DNA of 64,000 bases. Origin: Hyphomicrobiales bacterium. GTDB lineage: Bacteria; Pseudomonadota; Alphaproteobacteria; Rhizobiales; JACESI01. How positions within the stretch are numbered: the first letter of the stretch is position 1; every line of letters starts with the position of its first letter. The stretch lies in the NCBI GenBank assembly GCA_039973685.1, contig JBDWKL010000018.1:55078-119077 (forward strand). The letters run 5' to 3'. The notes under the pieces were generated by a model. It did no database searches. It was not told the origin of the DNA and worked only from the letters and a program-made list of their open reading frames with translations. The position numbers and the translations under genes were made by a program. Of this stretch, positions 28,283 through 38,802 are shown in pieces.

Positions 28283-29908
28283 TTAGTCGTTTAATAGGTC
28301 GCCAGCCAAGCCCTTTTCAATCAGCTTCATGGTTTCTTCCACCCCATAAAGCTGGATGAAGGAACCAAAGCGTGGGCCCTGATCTTGACCAAGCAGCACT
28401 TGATAAAGAGCTTGAAACCATTCGCGCAAGTTTTCAAAGCCATGCTCTTTGCCAACAGAAAACACTTCTGTTTGAAGCACATCTGCGGCTGAATCTGTGG
28501 GTAGCTTTCCAAGACGGCCTGCCAAATCTTCCATCGCAGCGCGTTCTTGATCGGTTGGTGCGCGGAATTTTTTGGTTGGCTTTACGAAATCAGCAAAATA
28601 GCGAATGGCGTATCCAACAAGCTCATCCAGCTTGGGGTGCGTTTCAGGCGTTAGGCCTTCTGCATAACTTGAAATGAAGCCCCAAAGTGTTTCGCGGTCT
28701 TCGGCGTTGGAAGCGGATACCAAATTTAGCAACATCGAAAAGCTAATCGGCATGTCTGCAGCAGGCGCGACACCACCGTGGATATGCCACGCAGGGTTTT
28801 GCAACAAGGCCACTTCATCAGCCTCTGCAATTTTGGAAGCAAAAGTGAAATACTCATCCACGGCTTTCGGGATCACATCAAAATAGAGCCGTTTTGCTGT
28901 CCGAGGCTTTTGGAACATAAACAGGGAGAGACTTTCAGGAGAGGCATAAGACAGCCATTCATCAATGGAGATGCCATTACCTTTGGTCTTTGAAATTTTC
29001 TCGCCTTTATCATCCAAGAACAGCTCATAGACATAATGATCTGGCGGACGAACACCTAGGATGCGGCAAATTTTGTCATAGACGTTGGAATTGATCTGGT
29101 GGTCTTTACCGAACATTTCAAAATCAACATCAAGAGCTGCCCAGCGCATGCCGAAATCTGGTTTCCATTGCAGCTTCACATTGCCACCTTTGACCGAAAT
29201 TGTAACATCGCTGCCATCTTCGTCTTCAAAGGTCACCATGCCGTCAGCCGTCACCTCTTTCATCGGCACGTATAAAACATTGCCTGTGGTCGGCGAGATT
29301 GGCAAAATTGGCGAATAGGTCGCCCGACGTTCTTCACCGAGTGTTGGCAACATCACGTCCATAATGTCTTGGTATTTTTCACACGCCTTCACCAGCATGT
29401 CGTCAAATTTGCCAGACGTATAATAGTCTGTGGCACTGGCAAACTCATATTCAAAACCGAAGCTATCAAGAAACTCACAAAGTTTCGCGTTGTTGTGATG
29501 AGCAAAACTTGGGTGTTCGCTATCAAATGGATTGGGTACGCGGGTCAGCGGCTTATTCAAATGTTCAGCCAGCATGTCTTGATTGGGAACATTGCCCGGT
29601 ATTTTGCGCATGCCGTCCATGTCGTCTGAAAAGCAAATCATCCGCGTTGGGATTTTGTCTTCTGTCAAAACACGAAACGCTGTGCGCACCATTGTTGTTC
29701 TAGCCACCTCGCCAAAGGTGCCAATATGCGGCAAGCCAGATGGGCCGTAGCCTGTTTCAAACAAGGCTTCTTTCTTGCCTGTTTGCTCAAGTCGTTTCAC
29801 CAGTTTACGCGCTTCTTCAAACGGCCATGCTTTTGATTTCCGGCCAGCCTCAACCAAAGCGGGCGTAATGGTCAAAGGGGCAAGAGCGCCTGTGCTGGCA
29901 TTCGGCAT
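28283..29908 (-). CDS. lysK: Lysine--tRNA ligase, class I
   Basis: Charges tRNA-Lys with lysine. The 541-aa product is a class I (Rossmann) enzyme with the HIGH-type motif [12 protein letters not shown] (about 60) and the KMSKS-type motif [14 protein letters not shown] (about 300). It is unrelated to the class II LysRS of E. coli. Class I LysRS is typical of archaea, spirochaetes and alphaproteobacteria, so this supports the taxonomic placement. No class II lysS is in the window. Confidence 0.95.
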   Translation of the reverse strand: MPNASTGALAPLTITPALVEAGRKSKAWPFEEARKLVKRLEQTGKKEALFETGYGPSGLPHIGTFGEVARTTMVRTAFRVLTEDKIPTRMICFSDDMDGMRKIPGNVPNQDMLAEHLNKPLTRVPNPFDSEHPSFAHHNNAKLCEFLDSFGFEYEFASATDYYTSGKFDDMLVKACEKYQDIMDVMLPTLGEERRATYSPILPISPTTGNVLYVPMKEVTADGMVTFEDEDGSDVTISVKGGNVKLQWKPDFGMRWAALDVDFEMFGKDHQINSNVYDKICRILGVRPPDHYVYELFLDDKGEKISKTKGNGISIDEWLSYASPESLSLFMFQKPRTAKRLYFDVIPKAVDEYFTFASKIAEADEVALLQNPAWHIHGGVAPAADMPISFSMLLNLVSASNAEDRETLWGFISSYAEGLTPETHPKLDELVGYAIRYFADFVKPTKKFRAPTDQERAAMEDLAGRLGKLPTDSAADVLQTEVFSVGKEHGFENLREWFQALYQVLLGQDQGPRFGSFIQLYGVEETMKLIEKGLAGDLLND

Positions 29909-30149
29909 AATAATTCCTTTTAAGAAACTTTATAAAACGGGAGAAGAAGGCTCAATGTTGGCGCGAAACTAGGGGTCAGCCCGAATTGGGTCAAGCCGTT
30001 GAGACGCACCAGTTGCCAAAAACTGCACTTTTCATCCCTTAAATGTTATGGGTTTCACGAACAGGTAATAGTTTCTTGATGTAAACGGCATTTGACCTTA
30101 CACATCAGTTGACTAAATTGCTTCATAAAGCAGATCAACGGAGTATCCC

Positions 30150-30563
30150 ATGAGCAGCCAAATTTCCCATTTTGAAGCCCTGATCTATGTCATGGTAACA
30201 ATGTCCGCAGTCGATCAAAGCATGGATGAAGCCGAGCTTCTACGCATCGGCGACATGGTGAAAATCTTACCGGTCTTCCGCGATTTCAACCCTGACGATC
30301 TGGTTGACGTGGCAACTGTTTGTGGTGACAAGCTGCGCGAAGATGATGGCCTTGCTGACGTTTTGACCATCGTCGCCGAAAGCTTGCCTCTCCACCTATA
30401 CGACACAGCCTATGCATTGGCTGTTGAAGTGGCGGCGGCTGATTTGCACATTGAACAGGAAGAACTTCGCTTCTTGCAAATGCTTCGCGATCGTTTGGAC
30501 CTTGATAAACTCTCTGTTGCAGCTATCGAATATGGCGCCCGTGTTCGCCACCGCTTAGCTTAA
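30150..30563 (+). CDS. TerB-like (tellurite-resistance) family protein
   Basis: A 137-aa all-helical TerB-like protein. The acidic metal-binding pattern of the fold is visible twice (SAVDQSMDEAELLRIGDM, and AAADLHIEQEELRFLQMLRDRL). Chromosomal TerB-like proteins of this size are common in Rhizobiales and usually unlinked to tellurite resistance. ACGGAG precedes the ATG. It lies 27 bp ahead of the desaturase-like gene, possibly in one transcript. Confidence 0.82.
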   Translation: MSSQISHFEALIYVMVTMSAVDQSMDEAELLRIGDMVKILPVFRDFNPDDLVDVATVCGDKLREDDGLADVLTIVAESLPLHLYDTAYALAVEVAAADLHIEQEELRFLQMLRDRLDLDKLSVAAIEYGARVRHRLA

Positions 30564-30590
30564 TCACCAACAATAAAGTGAGATTGCTGG

Positions 30591-31415
30591 TTGGATTTCA
30601 TCGTCGACAATGAACCGATTATTCGCCTAACTGCCTTTATCGGCATTTTTGGGTTGATGGCGCTATTGGAAATCTGGCTACCACGGCGCGCACGAAGCAA
30701 AATTGACGACAAGCCAGTAAAAGCTGGACGCTGGCTTTCTCATGGCGCGCTCACAATCGTCAACAGCGTGACGTTGCGGTTGATTTTTCCAGCCGCCGCC
30801 GTCGGCACCGCGGTTTATGCTGAAGCTAATGGGTGGGGGTTATTCAATCTATTTGATGCGCCCCTTATTGTGGCCTTTGCCGTTTCATTTTTGGTTTTAG
30901 ATTTTTCTGTTTGGCTAGAACACTGGGCAAGCCATAAGCTGCCGATTTTATGGCGCATCCACAAAATGCACCATGCGGATGTTGATTTAGATGTAACGAC
31001 CGCTTTGCGGTTTCATCCGTTGGAAATTATCCTGTCTATGGTTTGGAAAGCCGCCATTGTGGTCGCCCTCGGTGCGCCAGCCTTTACGGTGCTCTTGTTT
31101 GAAGTTGTTTTGAATGGCATGGCCATGTTCAACCATTCTAATGTCAAACTGCCGCTGGCGCTTGATCGGATCGTGCGACCATTCTTTGTCACACCCGATA
31201 TGCACCGCATCCACCATTCAGTTCATGCAATTGAGACTGATAGCAATTACGGGTTCAATTTCGCGTTTTGGGATCGGATTTTCAAAACCTACACGGTCGA
31301 TCCTAAAGACGGGCATGAAAACATGACAATCGGCTTGAACGAGCATCAAAATCGAAAGCCGGTCAACCTGCTTTGGAATTTGGTTCTACCGTTTTTGAAA
31401 ATTAGAAAAAATTAA
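30591..31415 (+). CDS. Sterol desaturase / fatty acid hydroxylase family membrane protein
   Basis: A 274-aa integral membrane di-iron oxygenase. It has about four to five helices and three histidine clusters: HWASHK, HKMHH (about 125) and HRIHHS (about 205), with the closing NYGFNFAFWDRIFKTY. The family hydroxylates or desaturates lipids such as sterols, hopanoids, fatty acids or ornithine lipids. The substrate here is not known. The start is a TTG at 30591, with a weak ribosome site. Its 3' end overlaps the convergent solute-binding gene by 14 bp. Confidence 0.88.
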   Translation: MDFIVDNEPIIRLTAFIGIFGLMALLEIWLPRRARSKIDDKPVKAGRWLSHGALTIVNSVTLRLIFPAAAVGTAVYAEANGWGLFNLFDAPLIVAFAVSFLVLDFSVWLEHWASHKLPILWRIHKMHHADVDLDVTTALRFHPLEIILSMVWKAAIVVALGAPAFTVLLFEVVLNGMAMFNHSNVKLPLALDRIVRPFFVTPDMHRIHHSVHAIETDSNYGFNFAFWDRIFKTYTVDPKDGHENMTIGLNEHQNRKPVNLLWNLVLPFLKIRKN

Positions 31416-32298
31416 CTGGGAAATATTTCAGATAAATTTCTGAGTATTTGCCTTTGCGCATTAAGCGGATCAACGCGTCATTCAACGTGTCTTTCAAATC
31501 TTGCCGACCAATTGGAACAGCCATTGAAAGGCCGCTGCCGAAATAGTCGGTGTTGATGTAAGGTCCACCAACGAACGTGCAGCAATCTTTAGCAGAGGCA
31601 CTTTGAAGCCAGAATGAAGTCTGCACTCCGTCAGCAAAACCGATCTGCACCAAGCCCTTCAAAATACCTGCTCTCAGCTCGTCCTGACTATCAAAAGGCA
31701 ACAATTCATTGTCTGGGAAGAACCGCTCTAAGAAGGCTTGATGGGCTGTGTCTTTTTCGACGCCGATCTTTAATCCTTTTGGCGTTTTAAAATCGCCAAA
31801 AGTTTCAGCAAATGCTGCATTGGAAAAAAACCGTGCAGGAAAGCGCAAATAGGTTTTTGTGAAAGCAAGCTCTCTGATTGTGCTATCTGTCAGCGCAAGC
31901 CCAGCAACAATTGCATCGCCCTGCCCCCGCTTTAACGCCTTTTGCAAATCATCCCAAGGCAAAGCTTGCATGGTGCAACGGGCTTTGATCTCCAAACAAA
32001 TTTCTCGAGCCAACCCAATATTAAAACCGTCAAGATTTCCTGATGGGTCGATGAAATTAAAAGGTGGGAAGTCGCTCGTTGTTAAAAACCGAATTGAGCG
32101 GACTGTTGTCGTCTTTACCGACGATGCCGTTGCGTTTGGATTGATAAATTTTGGAACTTCAACGCGATTTTCTTGTGCATTCGAAATTGATCCGTAAAAT
32201 ATTGCACAAAATAAAAAAATTAACTTGAAGATCAATAATAATTGACCAGCAAACAACCTATTGCAATTCCAAATTGTGTCATACGATAGTCTGGTCAT
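31402..32298 (-). CDS. Periplasmic solute-binding protein, family 3
   Basis: A 298-aa periplasmic binding protein (SBP_bac_3). It has a signal peptide (about 18-42, ending SISNAQ) and two lobes, with FPPFNFIDPSGNLDGFNIGLA, AGLALTDSTIRELAFTKTY and a C-terminal ALIRLMRKGKYSEIYLKYF. Such proteins usually bind amino acids for ABC import or feed a sensor. No ABC components adjoin, so it is an orphan. The start could also be the TTG at 32256, just before the signal helix. Only 21 bp separate it from the divergent glycosyltransferase, so promoters must overlap the coding ends. Confidence 0.85.
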   Translation of the reverse strand: MTRLSYDTIWNCNRLFAGQLLLIFKLIFLFCAIFYGSISNAQENRVEVPKFINPNATASSVKTTTVRSIRFLTTSDFPPFNFIDPSGNLDGFNIGLAREICLEIKARCTMQALPWDDLQKALKRGQGDAIVAGLALTDSTIRELAFTKTYLRFPARFFSNAAFAETFGDFKTPKGLKIGVEKDTAHQAFLERFFPDNELLPFDSQDELRAGILKGLVQIGFADGVQTSFWLQSASAKDCCTFVGGPYINTDYFGSGLSMAVPIGRQDLKDTLNDALIRLMRKGKYSEIYLKYFPVNFF

Positions 32299-32319
32299 AT
32301 CAACTAAGGCTCAATTAAT

Positions 32320-34350
32320 TTGAATACTCACATTCCGCCTGAGCCGACTGAAAAATCGGGGACGGATCAAGTTGTTTCTGCTGACTTATTCTTAACCGAA
32401 ACTGCCGCCTTAGTCACGCCACTTGAAAAGCAAATTCAACACACGCTTAACACAGATAATTCTTCGCAAGATGTGTTTGTACGCGAACTCGAAGACGATA
32501 TCGCGTTTTTGGTCCATCATGGATTTGACTTCAACACTCTTTGGGCCATCCAACTAGCTGCAAAGCAACATGCGGTTGAAGCCCACCAAGAACTCATCGC
32601 CAGCGGGTTTGTTACCGAAGAGGTTTATTATCGTCTTCTCGCCCATCATTTGGGATTGCCATTTCTTCAAAGCATCAATCCAGCATTGGTTGAGATTGAC
32701 CACACTGATCGCCACATCATTTCCACACTTCGAGAAAACCCACGGCTTTTACTTCACCCAGCCTCTGGCACATCAAAGTTAGTGATTGCACCAAAGCGAC
32801 GCGAGGCGCGTGACCTATTTATCCGGCTAACGAATGCACCTGAATTGCGAGAACGGTTTTTCATTGCAAGCCCTCGCATTATTAAAGGGGCCCTACTCAA
32901 CCACCTTAAGGCGCCATTAGAACAACACGCCTCATCAACGATGCGAAAGTTCATGCCGCAATTTTCCGCTTTTGAAGTCAACAGAAGTATTATTTTGTGG
33001 TTTTGCATAATCAGCCTGATCGGCCTTTTATCATTGATATTTTTTGGCCAACACATCGTTGTTGTTTCTGCCGGCCTTATACTCAGCTTGCTATTTTTCA
33101 GTGCTGTATGCATCCGACTACTCGCCGCCTTAGATCTGCATCACAATAAGGCGCAAATTCCAATTCCATCCCGCTCAGCAGATGAACAATTACCGATTTA
33201 TACAATTTTGGTTGCCCTTTACAAAGAAGACAACATTGTCCCTGACCTCATTGCTGCTTTGAATGACATAGATTGGCCACGGGCCAAATTAGACATCAAA
33301 CTGATTATTGAAGAGGACGACCTCCTCACACGCCAAGCACTGGAACAGGCGACAGCTAATAATTCTATTTTCAACATTCTAGTCGTGCCTGCTGGTTCCA
33401 CGAAAACCAAGCCCCGTGCGCTCAATTATGCACTTACTGTCGCACAAGGCGAATTCGTGGTGATCTATGATGCAGAAGACCGACCAGACCCACAACAATT
33501 GCGCGCGGCCTATCATCGTTTCTTACATGCAGACATTTCAACCGCCTGTATTCAAGCACCGCTTGTCATCGACAATGCAAATCGGCGCTGGCTTTCTACT
33601 ATGTTTGAAATTGAGTATGCGAGCTTGTTTGATGGGCTACTCCCTGCTCTTTCAAGCTGGCGCGCTCCTATTATGTTGGGCGGCACATCAAATCATTTTC
33701 GCACTGATATTTTGCGGGCCGTCGGTGCGTGGGACCCGCACAATGTAACAGAAGATGCAGACCTTGGTATCCGGCTTAAACGGTTCGGCCATAACATTGA
33801 GATGATTGATGTCCCAACATATGAGGAAGCCCCAGAACAATTTGGCATATGGCTAAAACAACGAACTCGCTGGTTTAAAGGCTGGATGCAAACAAGCATT
33901 GTGCATTTGAGAAACCCTACACGAACTTTGAATGAGCTTGGTTTTGGCCGCTTTTTAAGCCTACACCTTTATTCATCTCTCTTGCTCATTTCTGCGCTTG
34001 GGCACCCATTCTTCATAACCTATTTATTGTATCAGTTTTCTGCTGGCATTTTGGGTCGGCCACATGATGTTTTCTTTCTTCTAACAGCCAACCTTATCTT
34101 TGCTTATTTAGTGCATATGCTTCTCGCCTATCGGGCATTAGCCTATCGCGGGAAACAGAAACTCTTCATCTACAGCCTGACATTGCCGCTTTACTGGCCG
34201 CTCTTATCGCTTGCTGCATGGCGGGCGCTATTTCAGCTTTATTCCGCACCGCACTTTTGGGAGAAAACACCCCACGGCACGGTGAATCGGCAATCGCCAC
34301 CTTGGCAAAAACAGAACTTGGAAAACGTTAGCGGTCCGTCAAAGCGGTAA
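32320..34350 (+). CDS. MshEN-like domain fused to a membrane glycosyltransferase, family 2
   Basis: A 676-aa processive-type GT2. The N-terminal 200 residues resemble the MshEN/GSPII_E N-terminal domain ([24 protein letters not shown]), a fold that binds c-di-GMP in some ATPases. Two membrane helices (about 225-270) precede the GT2 catalytic domain, with [11 protein letters not shown] (D-x-D role), [14 protein letters not shown] and the QxxRW-type [10 protein letters not shown]. Further helices (about 545-660) form the exit channel. It probably polymerises or exports a polysaccharide. The start is TTG after AAGG. It overlaps convergent engB by 23 bp. Confidence 0.88.
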   Translation: MNTHIPPEPTEKSGTDQVVSADLFLTETAALVTPLEKQIQHTLNTDNSSQDVFVRELEDDIAFLVHHGFDFNTLWAIQLAAKQHAVEAHQELIASGFVTEEVYYRLLAHHLGLPFLQSINPALVEIDHTDRHIISTLRENPRLLLHPASGTSKLVIAPKRREARDLFIRLTNAPELRERFFIASPRIIKGALLNHLKAPLEQHASSTMRKFMPQFSAFEVNRSIILWFCIISLIGLLSLIFFGQHIVVVSAGLILSLLFFSAVCIRLLAALDLHHNKAQIPIPSRSADEQLPIYTILVALYKEDNIVPDLIAALNDIDWPRAKLDIKLIIEEDDLLTRQALEQATANNSIFNILVVPAGSTKTKPRALNYALTVAQGEFVVIYDAEDRPDPQQLRAAYHRFLHADISTACIQAPLVIDNANRRWLSTMFEIEYASLFDGLLPALSSWRAPIMLGGTSNHFRTDILRAVGAWDPHNVTEDADLGIRLKRFGHNIEMIDVPTYEEAPEQFGIWLKQRTRWFKGWMQTSIVHLRNPTRTLNELGFGRFLSLHLYSSLLLISALGHPFFITYLLYQFSAGILGRPHDVFFLLTANLIFAYLVHMLLAYRALAYRGKQKLFIYSLTLPLYWPLLSLAAWRALFQLYSAPHFWEKTPHGTVNRQSPPWQKQNLENVSGPSKR

Positions 34351-34984
34351 TCACAGCGCGAAGCTCTGCAACGCCTTCGCCTTTTTCACTCGATGTGGCA
34401 ATCACCTCAGGGTGAGCAGCTGGCCGTGATTTAAGCGCCGCGTAGACTTCATCCGTTACGCGTTTTACCGCTGGCACTTTGATCTTATCCACCTTGGTCA
34501 AAACAACCTGATAAGACACGGCGGTGCGGTCCAGCATATCGAGAACTTCGATGTCATTCTTCTTCATGCCGTGCCGACTATCAATCAACACATAAACACG
34601 GCGCAAGTTCGTACGCCCGCGCAAGTAACGCATGATCAAATCAGTCCATTGCTCAACCAGCGGCTTAGGTGCTTTGGCGTAGCCGTATCCTGGCATATCC
34701 ACGATGGCGAGTTCAGCCTTTTCAACTTCGTCAGGTAGGAAGTAGTTCAAGAACTGCGTCCGACCCGGCGTGTTGGATGTGCGCGCTAAACCCTTGGTGC
34801 CTGTAAGCGCGTTGATCAGTGATGATTTGCCCACATTGGAGCGCCCTGCAAAGGCGATTTCCAGACCGTCAAATTCTGGCAAGCCATGCAGATCCGCGAC
34901 ACTTAATAAAAAGGTCCACTGTCTTGCAAAGAAAAGGCGGCCCTTTTCCAGTGCCGCCTTTTGAAGTTCTTCGTCATTACTCAT
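34328..34984 (-). CDS. engB: Ribosome biogenesis GTPase EngB (YihA/YsxC)
   Basis: Essential GTPase for 50S subunit assembly. The 218-aa product has the P-loop [14 protein letters not shown], switch region [11 protein letters not shown], Walker [13 protein letters not shown], the NKxD variant LTKVDK and the G5 loop ATSSEKGEG. It lies 2 bp after yidC in the order rpmH-rnpA-yidC-engB, an arrangement conserved in alphaproteobacteria. Confidence 0.96.
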   Translation of the reverse strand: MSNDEELQKAALEKGRLFFARQWTFLLSVADLHGLPEFDGLEIAFAGRSNVGKSSLINALTGTKGLARTSNTPGRTQFLNYFLPDEVEKAELAIVDMPGYGYAKAPKPLVEQWTDLIMRYLRGRTNLRRVYVLIDSRHGMKKNDIEVLDMLDRTAVSYQVVLTKVDKIKVPAVKRVTDEVYAALKSRPAAHPEVIATSSEKGEGVAELRAVITALTDR

Positions 34985-34986
34985 GA

Positions 34987-36873
34987 CTAATCCGTTTTTT
35001 CAAGCTGTTTAGATTTCTTGTTCTTTCTAAACGTATCCAGCACATTGCCAAGAATATCCACTTTCACGCCTTGGCGTGTCATGATGACATATTGCTGCAT
35101 GACCGACAAAAAGTTGTTCCATGCCCAGTAGATCACGAGACCCGCAGGGAATGTTGCAAGCATCACGGTGAAAACCACAGGCATCCAGTTGAAAATCATC
35201 TGCTGCGTTGGGTCTGGTGGTGACGGGTTTAGCTTCATTTGAACAAACATTGTGATGCCCATAATGATCGGCCAAATGCCAATTAGCGGCATCCACTCTG
35301 GCAAGCTGAACGGCAATATCCCGAACAAGTTGAAGATCGTGGTTGGGTCAGGTGCCGCCAAATCTTGTATCCAACCAAAGAATGGCGCGTGACGCATCTC
35401 GATGGTGACAAACAACACCTTATAGAGCGAGAAGAAGACCGGAATTTGAATGAGAACTGGCCAACAACCAGCAAGCGGATTCACCTTCTCTTCCTTGTAA
35501 AGCTTCATCACCTCTTGTTGCTGACGTTGCTTATCATCTTTGTTGCGTTCTTGAATTTCCTTCATCTTCGGCTGCAACAATTTCATCTTACTCATTGAGA
35601 CGTAAGAACGGTTGGCAAACCAGAAGAAGAGGATTTTGACGATCACTGTCACGCCCAAAATCGCAACACCGAAGTTTCCAAACACACCAAACAACCAGTG
35701 GAGAAGATAAAACAACGGCTTAGTGAGGAAGTAGAACCAACCCCAGTCAATCATCAGCTCGAAGTTTTCAACTTCCAATTTTTCTTGGTACTCATCAATC
35801 AACGTTGTCTGTTTTGCACCAGCAAACAAACGTGTCGTCGCACTGGCTTCACCACCTGCTGCAACCGTAATCGGGTCAGACAAGAAATCTGCTTGGTAAG
35901 AAGGGAGTGTACCCGGCTTATGAGCAAAGCGGCCTTTAAACGGTGTTTGTTGTGGTGGGATTAGCGTGGCAGCCCAATATTTATCTGTGATACCAAGCCA
36001 GCCAGAACTTGTTTTCTCGACCTCTTGCACATTGTTGTCGTCTTCAAGGTCGTCATAATCAATTTCTTCAAGACCAATGTCCTTGCCGAAAAAGCCGATC
36101 AAGCCTTCATGCAAAATCCAGATACCTGTAGTGCTTGGCTCACCGCGACGCGATACAAAACCGTAAGGATAAAGTGTTGCAAGCTCGCTGCCGCTGTTTT
36201 TCACTTTGTCCGTAAGCGTGAACATATAGTTTTCATCAAGATCGTAAGTCCGCTCAAAGGTAAGGCCTGCGCCATTATCCCATGTGAGAACAACAGGCTT
36301 GCCGACGCCAAGCTCTTTATTGCCTGAAACGTTCCATACAGTCTCGCTGTTTGGTAAGGCGGGACCACCGGCTGCTGCAACCAAACCAGTTTCAGCGTAA
36401 TAAGCGTTTTCGCTACCGACTGGGTGGAACAAACGCACCAAAGGAGAATCGTCGACATTTTCTTCGTTATAATCTTTGAGCAAAAGGTCATCGATGCGAC
36501 CGCCAACCAAATTGATTGACCCGCTGAGGCTTTTTGTTTCAATCGCAATCCGCTTATCGCTCTTAAGAGCTGCTTCCAGCGTTAGCGCTGCGTCACCGCC
36601 TGCTGCAGGAGTCACTGCGGAGCCAGGTGCTGCTGGAACAACACCACTTGCAGGCACTTGTGCGTTTGTCGCGGACGTGTTCGACCCAGGTGCTGCCGGG
36701 ACTGACGGCGTTTGTGCCGTTCCATTTGCTGCTGCTTGTTGTTCAAGCGCTTGCTGCTCTTCAGCTAATACGCGGCGTTGCTCTTCCTGCGGACCAACAA
36801 CGAAAACTTGCCACCCCAACAAAACCATCATGGAAAGCACAATAGCTATAATGAAATTCTTATTATCCTGCAT
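34987..36873 (-). CDS. yidC: Membrane protein insertase YidC (Oxa1 family)
   Basis: Inserts and folds inner-membrane proteins, alone or with SecYEG. The 628-aa product has an N-terminal membrane anchor (about 7-25), a Gln/Ala/Pro-rich linker, the large periplasmic beta-sandwich (about 100-370) and the five-helix insertase core (about 390-600). The conserved hydrophilic-groove Arg is in the region [20 protein letters not shown]. The last 20 residues are basic and suited to ribosome contact. It overlaps the rnpA end by 11 bp. Confidence 0.97.
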   Translation of the reverse strand: MQDNKNFIIAIVLSMMVLLGWQVFVVGPQEEQRRVLAEEQQALEQQAAANGTAQTPSVPAAPGSNTSATNAQVPASGVVPAAPGSAVTPAAGGDAALTLEAALKSDKRIAIETKSLSGSINLVGGRIDDLLLKDYNEENVDDSPLVRLFHPVGSENAYYAETGLVAAAGGPALPNSETVWNVSGNKELGVGKPVVLTWDNGAGLTFERTYDLDENYMFTLTDKVKNSGSELATLYPYGFVSRRGEPSTTGIWILHEGLIGFFGKDIGLEEIDYDDLEDDNNVQEVEKTSSGWLGITDKYWAATLIPPQQTPFKGRFAHKPGTLPSYQADFLSDPITVAAGGEASATTRLFAGAKQTTLIDEYQEKLEVENFELMIDWGWFYFLTKPLFYLLHWLFGVFGNFGVAILGVTVIVKILFFWFANRSYVSMSKMKLLQPKMKEIQERNKDDKQRQQQEVMKLYKEEKVNPLAGCWPVLIQIPVFFSLYKVLFVTIEMRHAPFFGWIQDLAAPDPTTIFNLFGILPFSLPEWMPLIGIWPIIMGITMFVQMKLNPSPPDPTQQMIFNWMPVVFTVMLATFPAGLVIYWAWNNFLSVMQQYVIMTRQGVKVDILGNVLDTFRKNKKSKQLEKTD

Positions 36874-37336
36874 GAGCGCGTGTCGTCCTGTCAGTATCGC
36901 TGGTCGTTTGCTTTTGATGCGACCGTGCGGTGCGTGATTTATAGGGGCGTGCGGGCTTACCTTCGCCGCGCGCCAGTCTCTTTAGCGTGCTTTCAATGTC
37001 AGCGCAAAGGGTATTGAACTCAACGCTCAAAGCTTCTTTGCGTCCAACCAGCACATAGTCGTGGCCGTTTTGGAATAATTCCGAACTTGTCACCCGCACT
37101 GCTTCGCGCATTCTTCGTCGCACACGGTTGCGAATAACGGCATTGCCCACTTTCTTAGTCACCGTAAATCCAACTCTTGGATCAAGCAAAGAGCTATCCG
37201 TTTCATCGGATGCATCACTCTGCTCATTACGCTGCATAACGAAAGATTTTCTCGGCATAAAAACGCCTTTAGCCGCATTAAGAAATGCGGCTCTCTTCTT
37301 CATCACATTTAGCGAAGATGTGTGGGTGGAGACCAA
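36863..37336 (-). CDS. rnpA: Ribonuclease P protein component
   Basis: Protein subunit of RNase P, which removes tRNA 5' leaders. The 157-aa product has the family core VGFTVTKKVGNAVIRNRVRRRMREAVR (RNR motif) and a C-terminal basic, Thr/Arg-rich tail. The start may be the first Met at 37336 or MKKRAAFL 11 codons later; the KKRAxFL block is where homologues become conserved. It lies 22 bp after rpmH. Confidence 0.95.
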   Translation of the reverse strand: MVSTHTSSLNVMKKRAAFLNAAKGVFMPRKSFVMQRNEQSDASDETDSSLLDPRVGFTVTKKVGNAVIRNRVRRRMREAVRVTSSELFQNGHDYVLVGRKEALSVEFNTLCADIESTLKRLARGEGKPARPYKSRTARSHQKQTTSDTDRTTRAHAG

Positions 37337-37358
37337 TGGTTACACCCTTAAACTCGCG

Positions 37359-37493
37359 TTAAGCTGATAGCTTTTTGCGGCCTTTTGCACGGCGGGCAGC
37401 AAGAATAGCACGTCCACCGACGGTTGCTTTGCGCGCACGAAAACCGTGACGGCGTTTACGAACGAGATTACTTGGTTGAAATGTACGTTTCAT
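37359..37493 (-). CDS. rpmH: Large ribosomal subunit protein bL34
   Basis: A 44-aa basic ribosomal protein beginning [18 protein letters not shown] and ending AKGRKKLSA, a textbook bL34. It runs from ATG 37493 to TAA at 37359 and heads the rpmH-rnpA-yidC-engB run. A sigma-70-like promoter lies 127 bp upstream. Confidence 0.97.
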   Translation of the reverse strand: MKRTFQPSNLVRKRRHGFRARKATVGGRAILAARRAKGRKKLSA

Positions 37494-37957
37494 CGGATTT
37501 TCCCATGGTATCCCACAGGCCTCAACTTTTTAAAGCGGGTTGGCGAATTTACAAGAAAACCACTATTTAAAGTTTCTTCTTGCTACCGTCTTCATTACCC
37601 GCGTTTTGGATATGGCGGCATATAGATTGAATGTGGGGGTAAAGTCAATGTCTATCCGCCCAGAATACGCCATGAAATCAGCCAATATAATCCGCCATTT
37701 CAGATCATTCGCTACAGAACCTTAAATATTGTCGATGGGCTTGTATGTTTTCATCACAGAACCGTGATATAAAACATGATAGGATAACATGTTCGTCAAA
37801 CCGCATTTTTGTTTGTCTGCTGTTCAGAATTATTCCTATATCATAGTTTAAGTGCAACAGACTTTTAACGGTCACATTCCAGAACTTCAGGCAATCATAC
37901 GCCTTTTGCAATGGCATGCTAAGTAATTAAAAATAACAAACTGGAGCAATCCTCGAT
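37494..37957. other. 464-bp intergenic region between rpmH and the TVP38 gene
   Basis: Divergent promoter region, A/T-rich and without a credible gene. The short forward frame at 37540-37725 crosses the rpmH leader and has no ribosome site. Apart from the rpmH promoter at 37620-37648, I see no conserved element. Confidence 0.6.
37620..37648 (-). promoter_or_regulatory. Sigma-70-like promoter of rpmH-rnpA-yidC-engB
   Basis: On the minus strand TTGACT (37643-37648) and CTATAT (37620-37625) are separated by 17 nt. Initiation would be near 37612, giving a leader of about 120 nt before rpmH. Confidence 0.6.
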
Positions 37958-38719
37958 ATGGCTTTGGACGACACAGCTTCGAACCAACCTGACACAAATA
38001 AACCGAAAAATTCCGGTGGCTTAGCTAAGCGCCTGGTGCCACTTGGCGTCATCGTAGCCTTGCTTCTTGTTGGTTATTTTTCAGGTGTACATACTTATCT
38101 GTCGCTCGACACTTTGTCTGAAAACAAAGCTGCCCTTGATGCTTTTGTTCAAGACAATTTTGTTTTGGCAATGGGCTCATACCTCATTATCTACATTGTC
38201 GCCGTCTCGATCTCCTTTCCCGGCGCGAGCTTTTTGACAATTGCTGGCGGTGCAATTTTTGGCTGGCTAATTGGCGGGACATTGACAATTTTCGGCGCAA
38301 CAATTGGTGCCTCAATCATCTTCCTTGTTGCCAAAACCTCGCTCGGCGATTTCCTTGCTGAAAAAGCAGGGCCGCGCATGTCTAAGCTTCGTGACGGTTT
38401 TCAAAAAGATGCTTTCAATTATCTTTTGACCCTACGCCTTGCCCCTGTCGTGCCGTTTTGGATTACTAATTTGGCACCGGCCTTTTTTGGCATGGACCTT
38501 GGCCGTTACGCCTTGGCGACCTTCTTGGGTATTATTCCAGGCACCTATGCTTACTCATTCATCGGCGAGCAAGTGGGTACCAGCTTTGAAAAAGACTCCA
38601 ACATCGTCACCAATGTGACACTCGGCTTGGCAGCTCTTGCCATCGCCTCAGTGGTGCCGCTCATTGTGAAATATATCCGCAATCGCAAAAACCGATCAGC
38701 AACGGACACATCAGCGTAA
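37958..38719 (+). CDS. TVP38/TMEM64 (DedA-like VTT domain) membrane protein
   Basis: A 253-aa membrane protein with about six helices. It has the VTT/SNARE-associated motif (SISFPGASFLTIAGGAIFGWLIGG) and the second half FQKDAFNYLLTLRLAPVVPFWITNLAPAFFGM, with the conserved Arg-Pro pair. The family is linked to lipid scrambling or small-ion transport. GGAG precedes the ATG. It lies directly before a mercuric-reductase-like flavoprotein, a pair often adjacent or fused in bacteria. Confidence 0.88.
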   Translation: MALDDTASNQPDTNKPKNSGGLAKRLVPLGVIVALLLVGYFSGVHTYLSLDTLSENKAALDAFVQDNFVLAMGSYLIIYIVAVSISFPGASFLTIAGGAIFGWLIGGTLTIFGATIGASIIFLVAKTSLGDFLAEKAGPRMSKLRDGFQKDAFNYLLTLRLAPVVPFWITNLAPAFFGMDLGRYALATFLGIIPGTYAYSFIGEQVGTSFEKDSNIVTNVTLGLAALAIASVVPLIVKYIRNRKNRSATDTSA

Positions 38720-38802
38720 GTTTGACGAAACATCCCTATTAAGTTTACAGCTTCAAAGAGAATTTGGACTGCAACATAACAATTGAAAATTTGGAACGTT
38801 AA

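Noticed and set aside
30000..30149. Small RNA or extra gene between lysK and the TerB-like gene
   Set aside because: Only ordinary promoter-like A/T-rich sequence; no hairpin or conserved motif stood out.
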